This document shows, one piece after another, positions 30,569 to 39,464 of a stretch of 64,000 bases of DNA. The notes beneath the pieces are model-generated. The model worked only from the letters and a program-made list of their open reading frames with translations. It was not told the DNA's origin and did not search any database. The translations under genes and the position numbers were made by a program. Position 1 is the stretch's first letter. Every line of letters begins with the position of its first letter. Origin of the DNA: Flavobacterium haoranii (GTDB lineage Bacteria > Bacteroidota > Bacteroidia > Flavobacteriales > Flavobacteriaceae); NCBI RefSeq assembly GCF_009363055.1, contig NZ_CP045292.1, forward strand, positions 1,178,001-1,242,000. The letters are read 5' to 3'.

Positions 30569-31405
30569 ATGGTAAAGATAATCTTGAAAATAACAACATT
30601 TATTGTCCTTACAATAGTAACGCTTCTCATACTTATAAGTTGTGAAGATGTGGTTGATGTGGATTTAGAAACAGCTGAACCTAAATTAGTTATTGATGCT
30701 TCTTTAAAATGGCAAAAAGGAACTACCGGAAACGAACAAACTATCCTTCTTTCCACAACAGCTGGTTTTTATGAGAATGAAGTTCCAACAGTAAGAGGCG
30801 CAACAGTTTTTATTACTGACGGAAATGGAATTCAATACGATTTTATAGAAATCCCTGGAACTGGAAATTACGTTTGTACTAATTTTAATCCTGAAATACG
30901 TCAAACTTACACGCTAACTGTAATTCATAATAGCCAAGTTTATACTGCTACAGAATCATTAATTGAAGTTCCAACAATTGATTATATTGAACAAAACGAA
31001 AATGGAGGTATTACTGGCAATCAAATAGAAGTTAAATTCTTTTATCAAGATAATGGATTGATAGACAATTATTATTTAATTAATTTCAACGCTTCAAATG
31101 CTCTTTTACCCATAATTGACGTAATAGATGATGAGTTTTTTCAGGGAAATCAAATGTTTGCATATTTAGCAAATGACCTTAATGCTGGAGATTCTATACA
31201 ACTTCAATTAAATGGTATTTCTGAAACGTATTACAATTATATGAATATCTTATTAAGCATTGCGGGTTCAAGCGGAGGAAGTCCTTTTCAAACACCTCCT
31301 GCTACTGTGAGAGGAAACATTGTAAACCAAACCAATTTTGATAATTATGCTTTAGGTTTCTTTAGATTGTCGGAAACAGATACAATGGATTACGTAATTG
31401 AATAA
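30569..31405 (+). CDS. DUF4249 lipoprotein partner of the TonB receptor
   Basis: 278 residues. Lipoprotein signal (TLLILISC, Cys near 25) followed by the usual DUF4249 opening EDVVDVDLETAEPKLVIDASLKWQKG. The remainder is beta-rich. It begins 2 bp after the receptor stop and is clearly co-transcribed. By analogy with SusD-type partners it may help the receptor capture substrate at the cell surface; that is inference. It is at the short end of the family. Confidence 0.88.
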   Translation: MVKIILKITTFIVLTIVTLLILISCEDVVDVDLETAEPKLVIDASLKWQKGTTGNEQTILLSTTAGFYENEVPTVRGATVFITDGNGIQYDFIEIPGTGNYVCTNFNPEIRQTYTLTVIHNSQVYTATESLIEVPTIDYIEQNENGGITGNQIEVKFFYQDNGLIDNYYLINFNASNALLPIIDVIDDEFFQGNQMFAYLANDLNAGDSIQLQLNGISETYYNYMNILLSIAGSSGGSPFQTPPATVRGNIVNQTNFDNYALGFFRLSETDTMDYVIE

Positions 31406-31452
31406 ATATTGTTTAATTTCGTAATTCTAAATCTGTAATTCTAAATTTTAAA

Positions 31453-32115
31453 ATGTCTTCACATCACATTGTTCGCGACGATCAAGAACCTGCTTTAATT
31501 ATTGCCAATGGTGCTGCTTGTAGCAAAGAGCTTTTAGGCCAACTTTTAGAATGGTCGCCATTTGTAGTGGTTCTCGATTCAGCAATAGATAGAGTTTTAA
31601 ATTTAGGTATTAAAGTTGATGTTTTATTGGGTGATTTTGATCGCGATTTTAATCCCGATATTTATAAAGAATCTCAATTTCCACTTGAAATCATTCACAC
31701 TCCTAATCAAGATAAAACCGATTTGGAAAAAGCTTTTGACTTCTTAATCGAACGCGGTCACCAAGCGGTAAATGTAATTTGGGCCACCGGAAGAAGAGCC
31801 GATCACACGATTACCAATATCACCAATATTGTTCGCTACCGAAATATTCTAAAAATTGTTATTCTAGACGATCATTCCAAAATTTTTTTATTGCCCGAAA
31901 AGTTCCAAAAATGGTATCCTAAAAACACGCCGCTTTCTCTTATTCCAATTGGAAAAGTTAGCGGAATTCACTCTCAAAATTTATTTTATCCATTACAAAA
32001 TGATGAACTAACCATCGGTTACAGAACCGGAAGCAGTAATCACGTTTTTGAAGATGGCCTTGTAGTTATTGAACATAGCGAAGGCGATTTATTACTTATG
32101 GAATGTTGGGATTAA
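31453..32115 (+). CDS. Thiamine pyrophosphokinase
   Basis: Transfers pyrophosphate from ATP to thiamine to make TPP in the cytoplasm. 220 residues. Characteristic motifs: IIANGAACSKELL near 16, VVLDSAIDRVLNLGIKVDVLLGDFD near 41-64 with the Asp residues of the catalytic site, TPNQDKTDLEKAFDFL near 85 and ATGRRADHTITNI near 115. The C-terminal TPP-binding beta domain is shorter but complete. No thiamine riboswitch was found upstream. Confidence 0.9.
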   Translation: MSSHHIVRDDQEPALIIANGAACSKELLGQLLEWSPFVVVLDSAIDRVLNLGIKVDVLLGDFDRDFNPDIYKESQFPLEIIHTPNQDKTDLEKAFDFLIERGHQAVNVIWATGRRADHTITNITNIVRYRNILKIVILDDHSKIFLLPEKFQKWYPKNTPLSLIPIGKVSGIHSQNLFYPLQNDELTIGYRTGSSNHVFEDGLVVIEHSEGDLLLMECWD

Positions 32116-32168
32116 AATTATATAAAAAATTCTAATTGAGATGTAAAACGCATCAACACTTACCATCA

Positions 32169-32176
32169 TAAATTTG
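32169..32176 (+). promoter_or_regulatory. TAnnTTTG element of the L,D-transpeptidase gene
   Basis: TAAATTTG, 14 bp before the ATG at 32190, supporting this start for the reconstructed gene. Confidence 0.5.
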
Positions 32177-32189
32177 TAAAAAAGCAGTT

Positions 32190-33742
32190 ATGAAAAGTAA
32201 GTTATCAATTATAATCCTATTAATCGTTATAATTTCAAGTTGTAAAAACAACAAAAATTTAGATACTTCAAATCTAGAAATCGATGAAGCGATTGCTATT
32301 ACGCAAAAGAAATTAAATCCTTTTTAGCTGATTATCCGAAATTTAAAAAGTACAAAAAACAATTAATTGCACTTTATAAAAGTCAAAATTCTGAATCTCT
32401 TTGGTTTAATGAAAATGAAGAAATTCAAGAATTAGCTTCGGTATTACATTACAACTTACATAATATTTCAACGGAAGGTTTAGATGAGGAAGTTCCTTAT
32501 TTAGAAAAATTTGATTCAATCTTTAAAACTGAAATTGAAAACGAGAAGTCATTAAAAAACAATGATATTTTAATTTCTAGCTTGTATTTGTATTATAATG
32601 ATAAAGTAGTTGAAGGAACCGACTATAATTCGAGAAAACTAGGCTGGTTTATTAGTAAAAAGAAAGTCGATTATATCCATTTAATAGATTCTATTAAAGC
32701 GAATCCTGATGCGGATATCAAAAAAATCACTTTTATTGACCAATATTACAAATTACACGAAAAATTATTATTCTATAACGAAATCGAAAAAAAAGGTGGT
32801 TGGAAAAAAATTGCATATTCTAAAAATGATTTTCCTATAAATCTTGACGATAATTCTACAGTAATTTCTGCTGTAAAGAAGCGCTTAATTAGAGAAGGTT
32901 ATTTAAATCACGACGATTCGTCAAATGTTTTTAATGTTAGTCTAAAAGTGGCATTAAAAGAATATCAAGAAACTAATAGCTTAACTATTAACGATACTAT
33001 AATTACGAGCGAACTTTTAGAAAATCTCAATAAACCAGTAGAAGAGAAAATCACTACATTGAAATTAAACATGGAGCGTTGTAGATGGATGGATCCTAAA
33101 CTTTTTAATTCAAACGAATTGATTTTTGTAAACATTCCTGCGTTCCAACTTAATTATTTCAAAAACGATATTTTGGCTTTTAACACAAAAGTTGTAGTCG
33201 GTAAAAACGCTTCAAAAACTGTAATTTTTGATAACCAATTGAGTTATATTGTTTTTGCGCCTTATTGGAATGTTCCAAAAAGTATCATTAACGATGAAAT
33301 AATTCCAGGTATTGAAAAAGATGAAAATTATTTGGAAAAGCATAAAATGGAATGGAATGATGGAAATGTAAGACAATTACCTGGACCTTGGAATTCACTC
33401 GGGTTGATTAAATTTATTTTCCCAAATTCTAACAATATATATCTTCACGATACGCCATCTAAAAACTTGTTCAATCAAGATGTAAGAGCTTTTAGCCACG
33501 GTTGCATTCGAGTTGAAAATCCAGATATATTAGCAGAGAAAATTTTAACTAATGATCCAAAATGGACAAAAGAAACTATTCACAAAGCCATGAATGGAAA
33601 AACTGAAACTACATATGAATTAGAAACTAAAATTCCAGTAGTTATAAGTTATTTTACAGCTTGGGTTAACGAAAAAGGACAATTAATATTCTACAATGAT
33701 ATTTATAAAAGAGATAAAAGATTAGCAAAAATAATTCTGTAA
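32190..33742 (+). pseudogene. YcbB-type L,D-transpeptidase lipoprotein, frameshifted near 5' end
   Basis: From ATG 32190 a lipoprotein signal (IIISSC-type, Cys near 16) and about 45 codons are followed by a stop at 32325-32327, next to a T5 run. The -1 frame carries on directly (FLADYPKFKKYKKQLIALY...) and runs open to 33742. It holds a peptidoglycan-binding-like segment (SLKVALKEYQETNSLTIND) and a YkuD domain with the catalytic motif SHGCIR near the end. The YcbB type makes 3-3 crosslinks in peptidoglycan. The long open piece from 32582 has lost the export signal and part of the N-terminal domain. About 517 residues if repaired. Confidence 0.85.
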
Positions 33743-33808
33743 CACTAAAACCGAAAAACTGCTTTATCTTCGTAACTTTAGAGCTTCAAAAAATTGCAAT
33801 TATTTTAA

Positions 33809-35794
33809 ATGAAATTTCAAGTCGTATCTGAATACAGCCCAACGGGAGATCAGCCACAAGCTATTAAAAAATTATCCGATGGAATTATCAACGGAGAGCA
33901 ATTTCAAACGCTTTTGGGTGTCACCGGTTCCGGAAAAACGTTTACTGTTGCTAATGTTGTGCAAGAAGTACAACGCCCAACATTAGTTTTGGCTCACAAT
34001 AAAACATTGGCAGCCCAATTATATTCGGAGTTCAAACAGTTTTTCCCCAATAATGCCGTGGAATATTTCGTTTCTTATTACGACTATTACCAACCCGAAG
34101 CGTATATTCCGGTTACGGGAACCTATATTGAAAAGGATTTATCGATTAATGAGGAATTGGAAAAAATGCGTTTAAGCACCACTTCTGCCCTACTTTCTGG
34201 GCGACGTGATGTTTTGGTTGTTGCTTCTGTTTCGTGTTTGTATGGTATTGGAAATCCTGTGGAATTTCAAAAAAATGTGATTTCGCTTGACAATGGTCAG
34301 GAAATTTCGCGTACCAAATTATTGCATCGATTGGTTCAAAGTTTGTATGCCCGAACGGAAGCGGAATTCACTCCCGGAACTTTTAGAATCAAAGGTGATA
34401 CGGTAGAAATTTTTCCGAGTTATGCTGACGAACCGTTTCGTATTCACTTTTTTGGAGATGAAATTGAAGAAATTGAAGCTTTTGATGCCAAAACTTCTCA
34501 AGTTTTAGAACGCTACGAAAAACTAAATATTTATCCGGCTAACATGTTTGTGACTTCTCCCGATGTTTTGCAAAATGCCATTTGGGAAATCCAACAAGAC
34601 ATGGTCAAACAAGTCGATTATTTCAAAGAAATTGGCAAACATTTAGAAGCCAAACGATTGGAAGAACGAACCAATTTTGATTTAGAAATGATTCGCGAAT
34701 TGGGATATTGCTCCGGAATTGAAAATTATTCTCGTTATTTGGACGGAAGAGCTCCGGGAACGCGCCCGTTCTGTTTGTTAGATTATTTTCCAGATGATTA
34801 TTTGATGGTTATCGACGAAAGTCACGTTACCATTTCCCAAGTCCACGCGATGTATGGTGGCGATAGAAGTAGAAAAGAAAACTTAGTTGAATATGGTTTC
34901 CGTTTACCGGCTGCCATGGATAACCGTCCATTGAAATTTGAAGAATTTGAAGGTTTACAAAATCAAGTGGTGTATGTTTCGGCAACTCCAGCCGATTACG
35001 AATTAAAAAAATCGGAAGGAATTTATGTAGAACAAGTTATTCGACCTACAGGTTTATTAGATCCTATTATAGAAGTACGTCCGAGTGCCAATCAAATTGA
35101 CGATTTAATTGAAGAAATTCAGTTGCGTTGTGAAGCAGACGAACGTGTTTTGGTGACCACTTTAACCAAACGTATGGCGGAAGAATTAGCCAAATATTTA
35201 ACTAAAGTTGCCATTCGTTGTCGCTATGTTCATAGTGATATTGACACTTTGGAACGCGTTGAAATTATGCAAGATTTACGCAAAGGTTTATTTGATGTTT
35301 TAATTGGCGTTAACTTATTGCGTGAAGGTTTAGATTTACCCGAAGTTTCTTTGGTAGCCATTTTAGATGCTGATAAAGAAGGTTTCCTTCGCAGTCATCG
35401 TTCGTTAACACAAACTGTTGGTCGTGCGGCTCGTAACGTAAACGGAAAAGCCATCATGTATGCAGATAAAATTACCGATTCGATGCAACGAACTATTGAT
35501 GAAACCAATTATCGCAGAGAAAAGCAAATGAATTATAACAAGGAACATAATTTGGTTCCTAAAGCATTGAATAAATCCATTGAAAATGCGTTGACCAAAA
35601 ATCAAGTTTCTAATTATGGATACGATGCTCCAAAAATAGCAGCCGAACCAGAAAACGAATATTTATCGAAAACTGAAATTGAAAAACGCATACGTGAGAA
35701 ACGTAAGGCAATGGAAAAAGCAGCAAAAGATTTAGACTTTATGCAAGCTGCAAAATTGCGTGACGAAATTCAAGCGCTTCAAGAAAAAATATAG
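33809..35794 (+). CDS. uvrB: UvrABC excision nuclease subunit B
   Basis: Damage-verifying helicase-like subunit of nucleotide excision repair; partner of UvrA and UvrC. 661 residues. Walker A GVTGSGKTFTVANV near 40, the beta-hairpin region YYDYYQPEAYIP near 92, DESH box (IDESHVT) near 338, motif VSATPADYE, helicase motifs V and VI (VGVNLLREGLDLPEVS, QTVGRAARN), and the C-terminal UVR domain (EKRIREKRKAMEKAAKDLDFMQAAKLRDEI) that binds UvrC. Complete and intact. Confidence 0.98.
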   Translation: MKFQVVSEYSPTGDQPQAIKKLSDGIINGEQFQTLLGVTGSGKTFTVANVVQEVQRPTLVLAHNKTLAAQLYSEFKQFFPNNAVEYFVSYYDYYQPEAYIPVTGTYIEKDLSINEELEKMRLSTTSALLSGRRDVLVVASVSCLYGIGNPVEFQKNVISLDNGQEISRTKLLHRLVQSLYARTEAEFTPGTFRIKGDTVEIFPSYADEPFRIHFFGDEIEEIEAFDAKTSQVLERYEKLNIYPANMFVTSPDVLQNAIWEIQQDMVKQVDYFKEIGKHLEAKRLEERTNFDLEMIRELGYCSGIENYSRYLDGRAPGTRPFCLLDYFPDDYLMVIDESHVTISQVHAMYGGDRSRKENLVEYGFRLPAAMDNRPLKFEEFEGLQNQVVYVSATPADYELKKSEGIYVEQVIRPTGLLDPIIEVRPSANQIDDLIEEIQLRCEADERVLVTTLTKRMAEELAKYLTKVAIRCRYVHSDIDTLERVEIMQDLRKGLFDVLIGVNLLREGLDLPEVSLVAILDADKEGFLRSHRSLTQTVGRAARNVNGKAIMYADKITDSMQRTIDETNYRREKQMNYNKEHNLVPKALNKSIENALTKNQVSNYGYDAPKIAAEPENEYLSKTEIEKRIREKRKAMEKAAKDLDFMQAAKLRDEIQALQEKI

Positions 35795-35882
35795 CATATT
35801 TTTAACAATACTTTGTATCATTTATTACACTAAATTGAAAGAAATTTCGTAACTTTAAGTATAATTAAAAAACTTAAAAATT

Positions 35883-36196
35883 ATGCTAGTTCAAATTAAT
35901 ACAGACAAGAATATTGAAGGCCACAAAAGAATGAATGATTTTTTGAGGAAGAAATTAGAAAAGATTTAGCTCGTTTCGATGAATTAGTAACACGAATTGA
36001 AGTCCATTTAGAAGATGAAAATGGAGATAAAGGAGGGAAAAATGATAAAAGATGTGTTATTGAAGCTCGAATTGAAAAGAAAAATCCAATAGCAGTCACA
36101 TCAAATGGCGATACTCCTGAAAAAGCTTTTTATGACGCTTTACACAAAGTGAAACGTTTATTAAGCAACGAAAAGGAAAAAATTAAAGCGCATTAA
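35883..36196 (+). pseudogene. HPF/RaiA-like ribosome hibernation protein, frameshifted
   Basis: From ATG 35883 the frame reads MLVQINTDKNIEGHKRMNDF and then passes an in-phase T_TTT_TTG (35939-35945) into a stop. In the -1 frame it continues EEEIRKDLARFDELVTRIEVHLEDENGD...RCVIEARIEKKNPIAVTSNGDTPEKAFYDAL...KIKAH to TAA at 36194-36196, about 104 residues. This is the sigma-54 modulation / ribosomal subunit interface family (short HPF type). One added base gives a full protein. Followed by a clear terminator. Confidence 0.85.
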
Positions 36197-36202
36197 TAAA
36201 CT

Positions 36203-36234
36203 AAAAATCCCGAGCATTAGCTTGGGATTTTTTT
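36203..36234 (+). terminator. Terminator after HPF-like gene
   Basis: AAATCCCGAGC / GCTTGGGATTT stem with T8. This marks the left edge of the accessory region. Confidence 0.85.
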
Positions 36235-36300
36235 TGTTTACAAGTTAATATTGAAACTAATGTGTGTATTATAATTTGCAATATTTTTTTAATATATTTG

Positions 36301-36395
36301 AAAACGTTACCTTATTGCACAAATACAACCATAATTGGGTAGATATGCGATATTTAAAAGCGTATATTTACTAGTTAGCCGTTACCTTAGCAAAA
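36301..36395. repeat. Structured intergenic element with a 10-bp direct repeat
   Basis: CGTTACCTTA occurs at 36305-36314 and again at 36380-36389; between the copies is the palindromic ATATGCGAT...AGCGTATAT. The right copy continues as AGCAA, so the element ends CCGTTACCTTAGCAA, similar in form to the CGTTGTACGCAA ends of other island elements. It lies directly upstream of the 36426 gene. Confidence 0.4.
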
Positions 36396-36425
36396 CAATC
36401 AACACAATAATTTAATAGAAAAAAT

Positions 36426-37439
36426 ATGCAAGCGATAGGATTTAAAACAAGTTTACCAATTTCAGAAGCAGACAGTTTCATACAATTTGAAAAAGAAACA
36501 CCAGTGCCAAAAGGGTATGAATTGTTGGTGAAAATACAAGCTGTATCAATAAACCCTGTGGACTATAAGATACGCCAGAATAGTCTGAAAGATAAAATCT
36601 CAGACAATCCCAAAATTATAGGTTGGGACGCGGTTGGTGTTGTTGAAGCGGTTGGAGAAAACGCCACTTTGTTTAAAAAGGGTAACAACGTTTTTTATGC
36701 AGGAGATATAACAAAGGACGGTAGTTATCAAGAATTTCAATTAGTTGATGAAAGAATTGTAGGGTCCCCTCCTAATAATATCCCAATTGAGGCATCTGCT
36801 GCTATGCCGCTTACTTCATTGACAGCTTTTGAAATATTATTTGACAGAATGCAATTAAGTGCAGAAAAAGACAATGGGAAATCAATTTTAATTATCGGCG
36901 GTGCTGGCGGCGTTGGCTCGGTAGCTATGCAAATTGCTAAAAATATTTTAGGTTTAAAAGTAATTGCCACTGCATCAAGAGAAAACTCAATAGAATGGTG
37001 TAAAAAAATGGGTGCTGATTTTGTAGTAAATCATAAAAACTTACTACAAGAAATGAAAAGCATCGGCTATGAAACTGTTGATTTTATTGTGGACTTTGTG
37101 GACCTAAATCAATATTGGAATGCAATGGTGGAATTAATAAAACCACAAGGGAAAATTGGTTCGATTAGCGACCCGACTGAGCCTGTTAATTTACGTCAAT
37201 TAAAAAGTAAAAGTGTAAGTTTTCATTGGGAGTTAATGTTTACCCGCTCTATGTTTCAAACTGATGATATGGTACAGCAACATCGCATCCTTAATCAAAT
37301 TTCAAAGTGGTTAGATGATGGGATATTACAATCTACCTTAACGACCACATTGCAAGGTTTTTCGGTTGAAAACTTCAAAAATGCACATACTCAATTAGAG
37401 AGTGGCACCACAATTGGAAAATTAGTAATTAAGTATTAA
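36426..37439 (+). CDS. Zinc-independent MDR-family alcohol dehydrogenase / quinone reductase
   Basis: 337 residues. N-terminal GroES-like domain (VKIQAVSINPVDYKIRQN, GWDAVGVVEAVG) and a Rossmann domain with IIGGAGGVGSVAMQIAK near 160. The Cys/His ligands of structural and catalytic zinc in true alcohol dehydrogenases are absent; this fits the quinone oxidoreductase-like branch, with NADPH as the likely cofactor. Substrate unknown. It is flanked on both sides by structured intergenic elements. Confidence 0.88.
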   Translation: MQAIGFKTSLPISEADSFIQFEKETPVPKGYELLVKIQAVSINPVDYKIRQNSLKDKISDNPKIIGWDAVGVVEAVGENATLFKKGNNVFYAGDITKDGSYQEFQLVDERIVGSPPNNIPIEASAAMPLTSLTAFEILFDRMQLSAEKDNGKSILIIGGAGGVGSVAMQIAKNILGLKVIATASRENSIEWCKKMGADFVVNHKNLLQEMKSIGYETVDFIVDFVDLNQYWNAMVELIKPQGKIGSISDPTEPVNLRQLKSKSVSFHWELMFTRSMFQTDDMVQQHRILNQISKWLDDGILQSTLTTTLQGFSVENFKNAHTQLESGTTIGKLVIKY

Positions 37440-37467
37440 AAGTATAGATGACTAATAAAGAAAGGCG

Positions 37468-37610
37468 AACGGCTAACATCGTATTGGCAATATAGTAGGG
37501 CTGACAGTTGTAAATTCAACATTTGGTATTCTATCGGGCATTTGTGCAAATGTTATGCTGACGTTTTTCAAATGCCCCACCATCGCCAATACGTAAACCG
37601 TTGTACGCAA
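37468..37610. repeat. Imperfect palindrome ending CGTTGTACGCAA (attC-like)
   Basis: A 143-bp nested palindrome between two genes. Outer arms CGTATTGGC (37480-37488) and GCCAATACG (37585-37593) pair perfectly and extend as AACGGcTaAC / GTAAACCGTT. Inner arms GGGCATTTG (37536-37544) and CAAATGCCC (37569-37577) also pair. The right end reads CGTTGTACGCAA (37599-37610), identical over 12 bases to the element at 39386. Confidence 0.6.
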
Positions 37611-38501
37611 TTAATTTGACTCTAGTTTAGCAAAACCAACTGTCTTACGATAAATATCAGGCGATACTCCTACCTTCTTTTTAAAAAAACGACTGAAATA
37701 GAATTCATCGTCAAAACCTAAAAAAGCAGCAACTTGTTTCACTGGTTTAGAAGTTAGATAAAGTTCTCGTTTCGCCTCAATAATGATCCTATTTGAAATT
37801 AAGGATGAAGTCGTTTGATTGAGATATTTCTTTACGATACTGGATAAAGTTTTGGGACTTAAACATAGTTCATCTGCGTATTCTTGGGGAGAATGGAATT
37901 TGCAATAATTACTATCAATTGCATCGACTAAATTTTGTAAAATTTCTGTTTTTGAATCTGACGATCTGGGAGTTAATTGTTGATCAAATTGTTTCTTTTG
38001 TCTGACCGCTTCTATTAAAAACACTTTTAAATATGCCACAAGAACTTCATGCTGAGCGATTGAGGCTTTGTCCATCTCTTTCGAAATTTGATCAATCAAA
38101 TTAAGAAATAGGCTTTGCTCGTTTACAGTAAAATAGGGTAACCCATGGAAATTATTAAAAAGGATTCCCTCGGTCTCTATTTCGTTTTGATGTCTATATG
38201 TACAAAAAAAATCGGGATGAAAATTCAATAAATAACCCTGACACTTTTCTTCAGAACGTATCATGAAAGGTTGATACGGAGCCAAACAAATCATATGATT
38301 TCCTTGCAATTCAAAACTTTGAAAATCAACGCTTAGTTCATAGCTAATTCCACATAACAAAACGATAGAATAATAATTTCTTCTTTGTAAATGATCAAAC
38401 TGACTTAGGTCGTTGAACTCTTCTAATCTAAATGCAAGTTCCCCGTTTTGTTTGTCTATAATTATTTGGGACATACTAAATTTATTTTTTAGCTCATTCA
38501 A
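37611..38501 (-). CDS. AraC-family transcriptional regulator
   Basis: 296 residues. N-terminal cupin-like sensing region (about 1-180, including LQGNHMICLAPYQPFMI) and a C-terminal double helix-turn-helix of the AraC/XylS type (about 195-290): YADELCLSPKTLSSIVKKYL and VKQVAAFLGFDDEFYFSRFFKKKVGVSPDIYRK-type second helix pair. Ligand unknown. Nearest plausible targets are its neighbours in the island: the MDR dehydrogenase and the ABM protein. A terminator separates it from the ABM gene. Confidence 0.9.
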   Translation of the reverse strand: MNELKNKFSMSQIIIDKQNGELAFRLEEFNDLSQFDHLQRRNYYSIVLLCGISYELSVDFQSFELQGNHMICLAPYQPFMIRSEEKCQGYLLNFHPDFFCTYRHQNEIETEGILFNNFHGLPYFTVNEQSLFLNLIDQISKEMDKASIAQHEVLVAYLKVFLIEAVRQKKQFDQQLTPRSSDSKTEILQNLVDAIDSNYCKFHSPQEYADELCLSPKTLSSIVKKYLNQTTSSLISNRIIIEAKRELYLTSKPVKQVAAFLGFDDEFYFSRFFKKKVGVSPDIYRKTVGFAKLESN

Positions 38502-38509
38502 ATTTAAAA

Positions 38510-38537
38510 AAAAGGAGTGCCAAAAGCACTCCTTTCT
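38510..38537 (-). terminator. Terminator after ABM gene
   Basis: AAGGAGTGC / GCACTCCTT stem with a T-run on the minus strand, 12 bp after the ABM stop. Confidence 0.8.
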
Positions 38538-38549
38538 TAAATCAAATAT

Positions 38550-39268
38550 TTATTTTGAAGCTAGAATGTTAATTTTCTGAATTGCTGAAGCATCAAAGCC
38601 TTCCAAAATTACAGGTGCATTCTCCATCAACGCTGCTGCTACTTTCCCTGATAAATGAGCATCTCTGCCAGCGTCATCTGCAAACGTATCGAAAATGGCA
38701 TAGGTCTCTTCATTGATTTTAAAAGCATACCAAGATATAGTTGCAGGCTCAGAGCTTACCAATGACTTGCCCGCTTGTAAGAAATCCTCCACTGCAGATG
38801 TCTTTCCTTCTTTGGCTTTCATAATCACCAACAATCCCTTATTCTGATTCCCCACTTTATGATTACTTGCTTGAACATCAACGGTCTTAATGTCTCTGCT
38901 AGGATCAAAACCTTCTAAAAGATCACCAGCATTGGCCAATAAGGCTTTTGCCACTTCTCCATTTAAGTGTGCCTGTCTGCCTTCTTCAGCTTCAAATGTG
39001 TCATAAATTCCGAAAGTTTGTTCATCTATTTGAAATGCAAACCAAGATTCAGTTTTTGGTTCTGCATTTACCAATGATAAACCACCTAGAAGAAACTCTT
39101 TCACTTCTTGCTCCTTACCTTCTTTCGCTTTCATGATTACTAGTAATCCAATGTTTTCATTTTTTGTGTTGTCCATAATTTTATTTTTTTTGATTGAGAA
39201 AATGCTTGAATTGTTATCCCTAGGATTAGAACTAGGCTACTTAATTTGATTAAACTTTTAAATTTCAT
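38550..39268 (-). CDS. Tandem antibiotic-biosynthesis-monooxygenase (ABM) protein, likely exported, frameshift in leader
   Basis: The open frame from ATG 39176 gives 208 residues made of two homologous ABM dimeric alpha-beta barrel domains of about 95 residues each (both start LLVIMKAKEGK and contain FxIDEQTFxIxDTF / FKINEETYAIFDTF). A signal peptide (MKFKSLIKLSSLVLIL, ending AFSQS) lies just upstream from ATG 39268, out of frame by one base; adding an A to the A8 run at 39184-39191 (A_AAA_AAA in phase) joins them. I therefore infer that the gene begins at 39268. ABM domains act as small oxygenases or quinol monooxygenases. Confidence 0.75.
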
Positions 39269-39385
39269 TTTGACTTATTTTTGTTACACTACAAATGTAG
39301 AACTAAAAAAGGGCCTTGGAATGGAGATAAAAGACTTAAGCATGGACAATTTTCCAATATAACAATGAAGAATGTAAAAAAGCTC

Positions 39386-39455
39386 ATAACACTGTATATG
39401 AAATCATAGCTCCCATTCGGGCGCTACGCTTCATATACTAAACGTTGTACGCAAG
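39386..39455. repeat. Hairpin ending CGTTGTACGCAA (attC-like)
   Basis: GTATATGAA (39394-39402) pairs perfectly with TTCATATAC (39430-39438); an inner TAGCtCCC / GGGcGCTA continues the stem. Right end AAACGTTGTACGCAAG (39440-39455) shares 12 identical bases with 37599-37610, although the arms differ. Left end CATAACAC. It lies between the ABM and LtrA genes. Confidence 0.55.
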
Positions 39456-39464
39456 CCTATATTT

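Noticed and set aside
31406..31452. Possible TPP riboswitch before the thiamine pyrophosphokinase gene
   Set aside because: Only 47 bp lie between the genes and no thi-box motif is visible.
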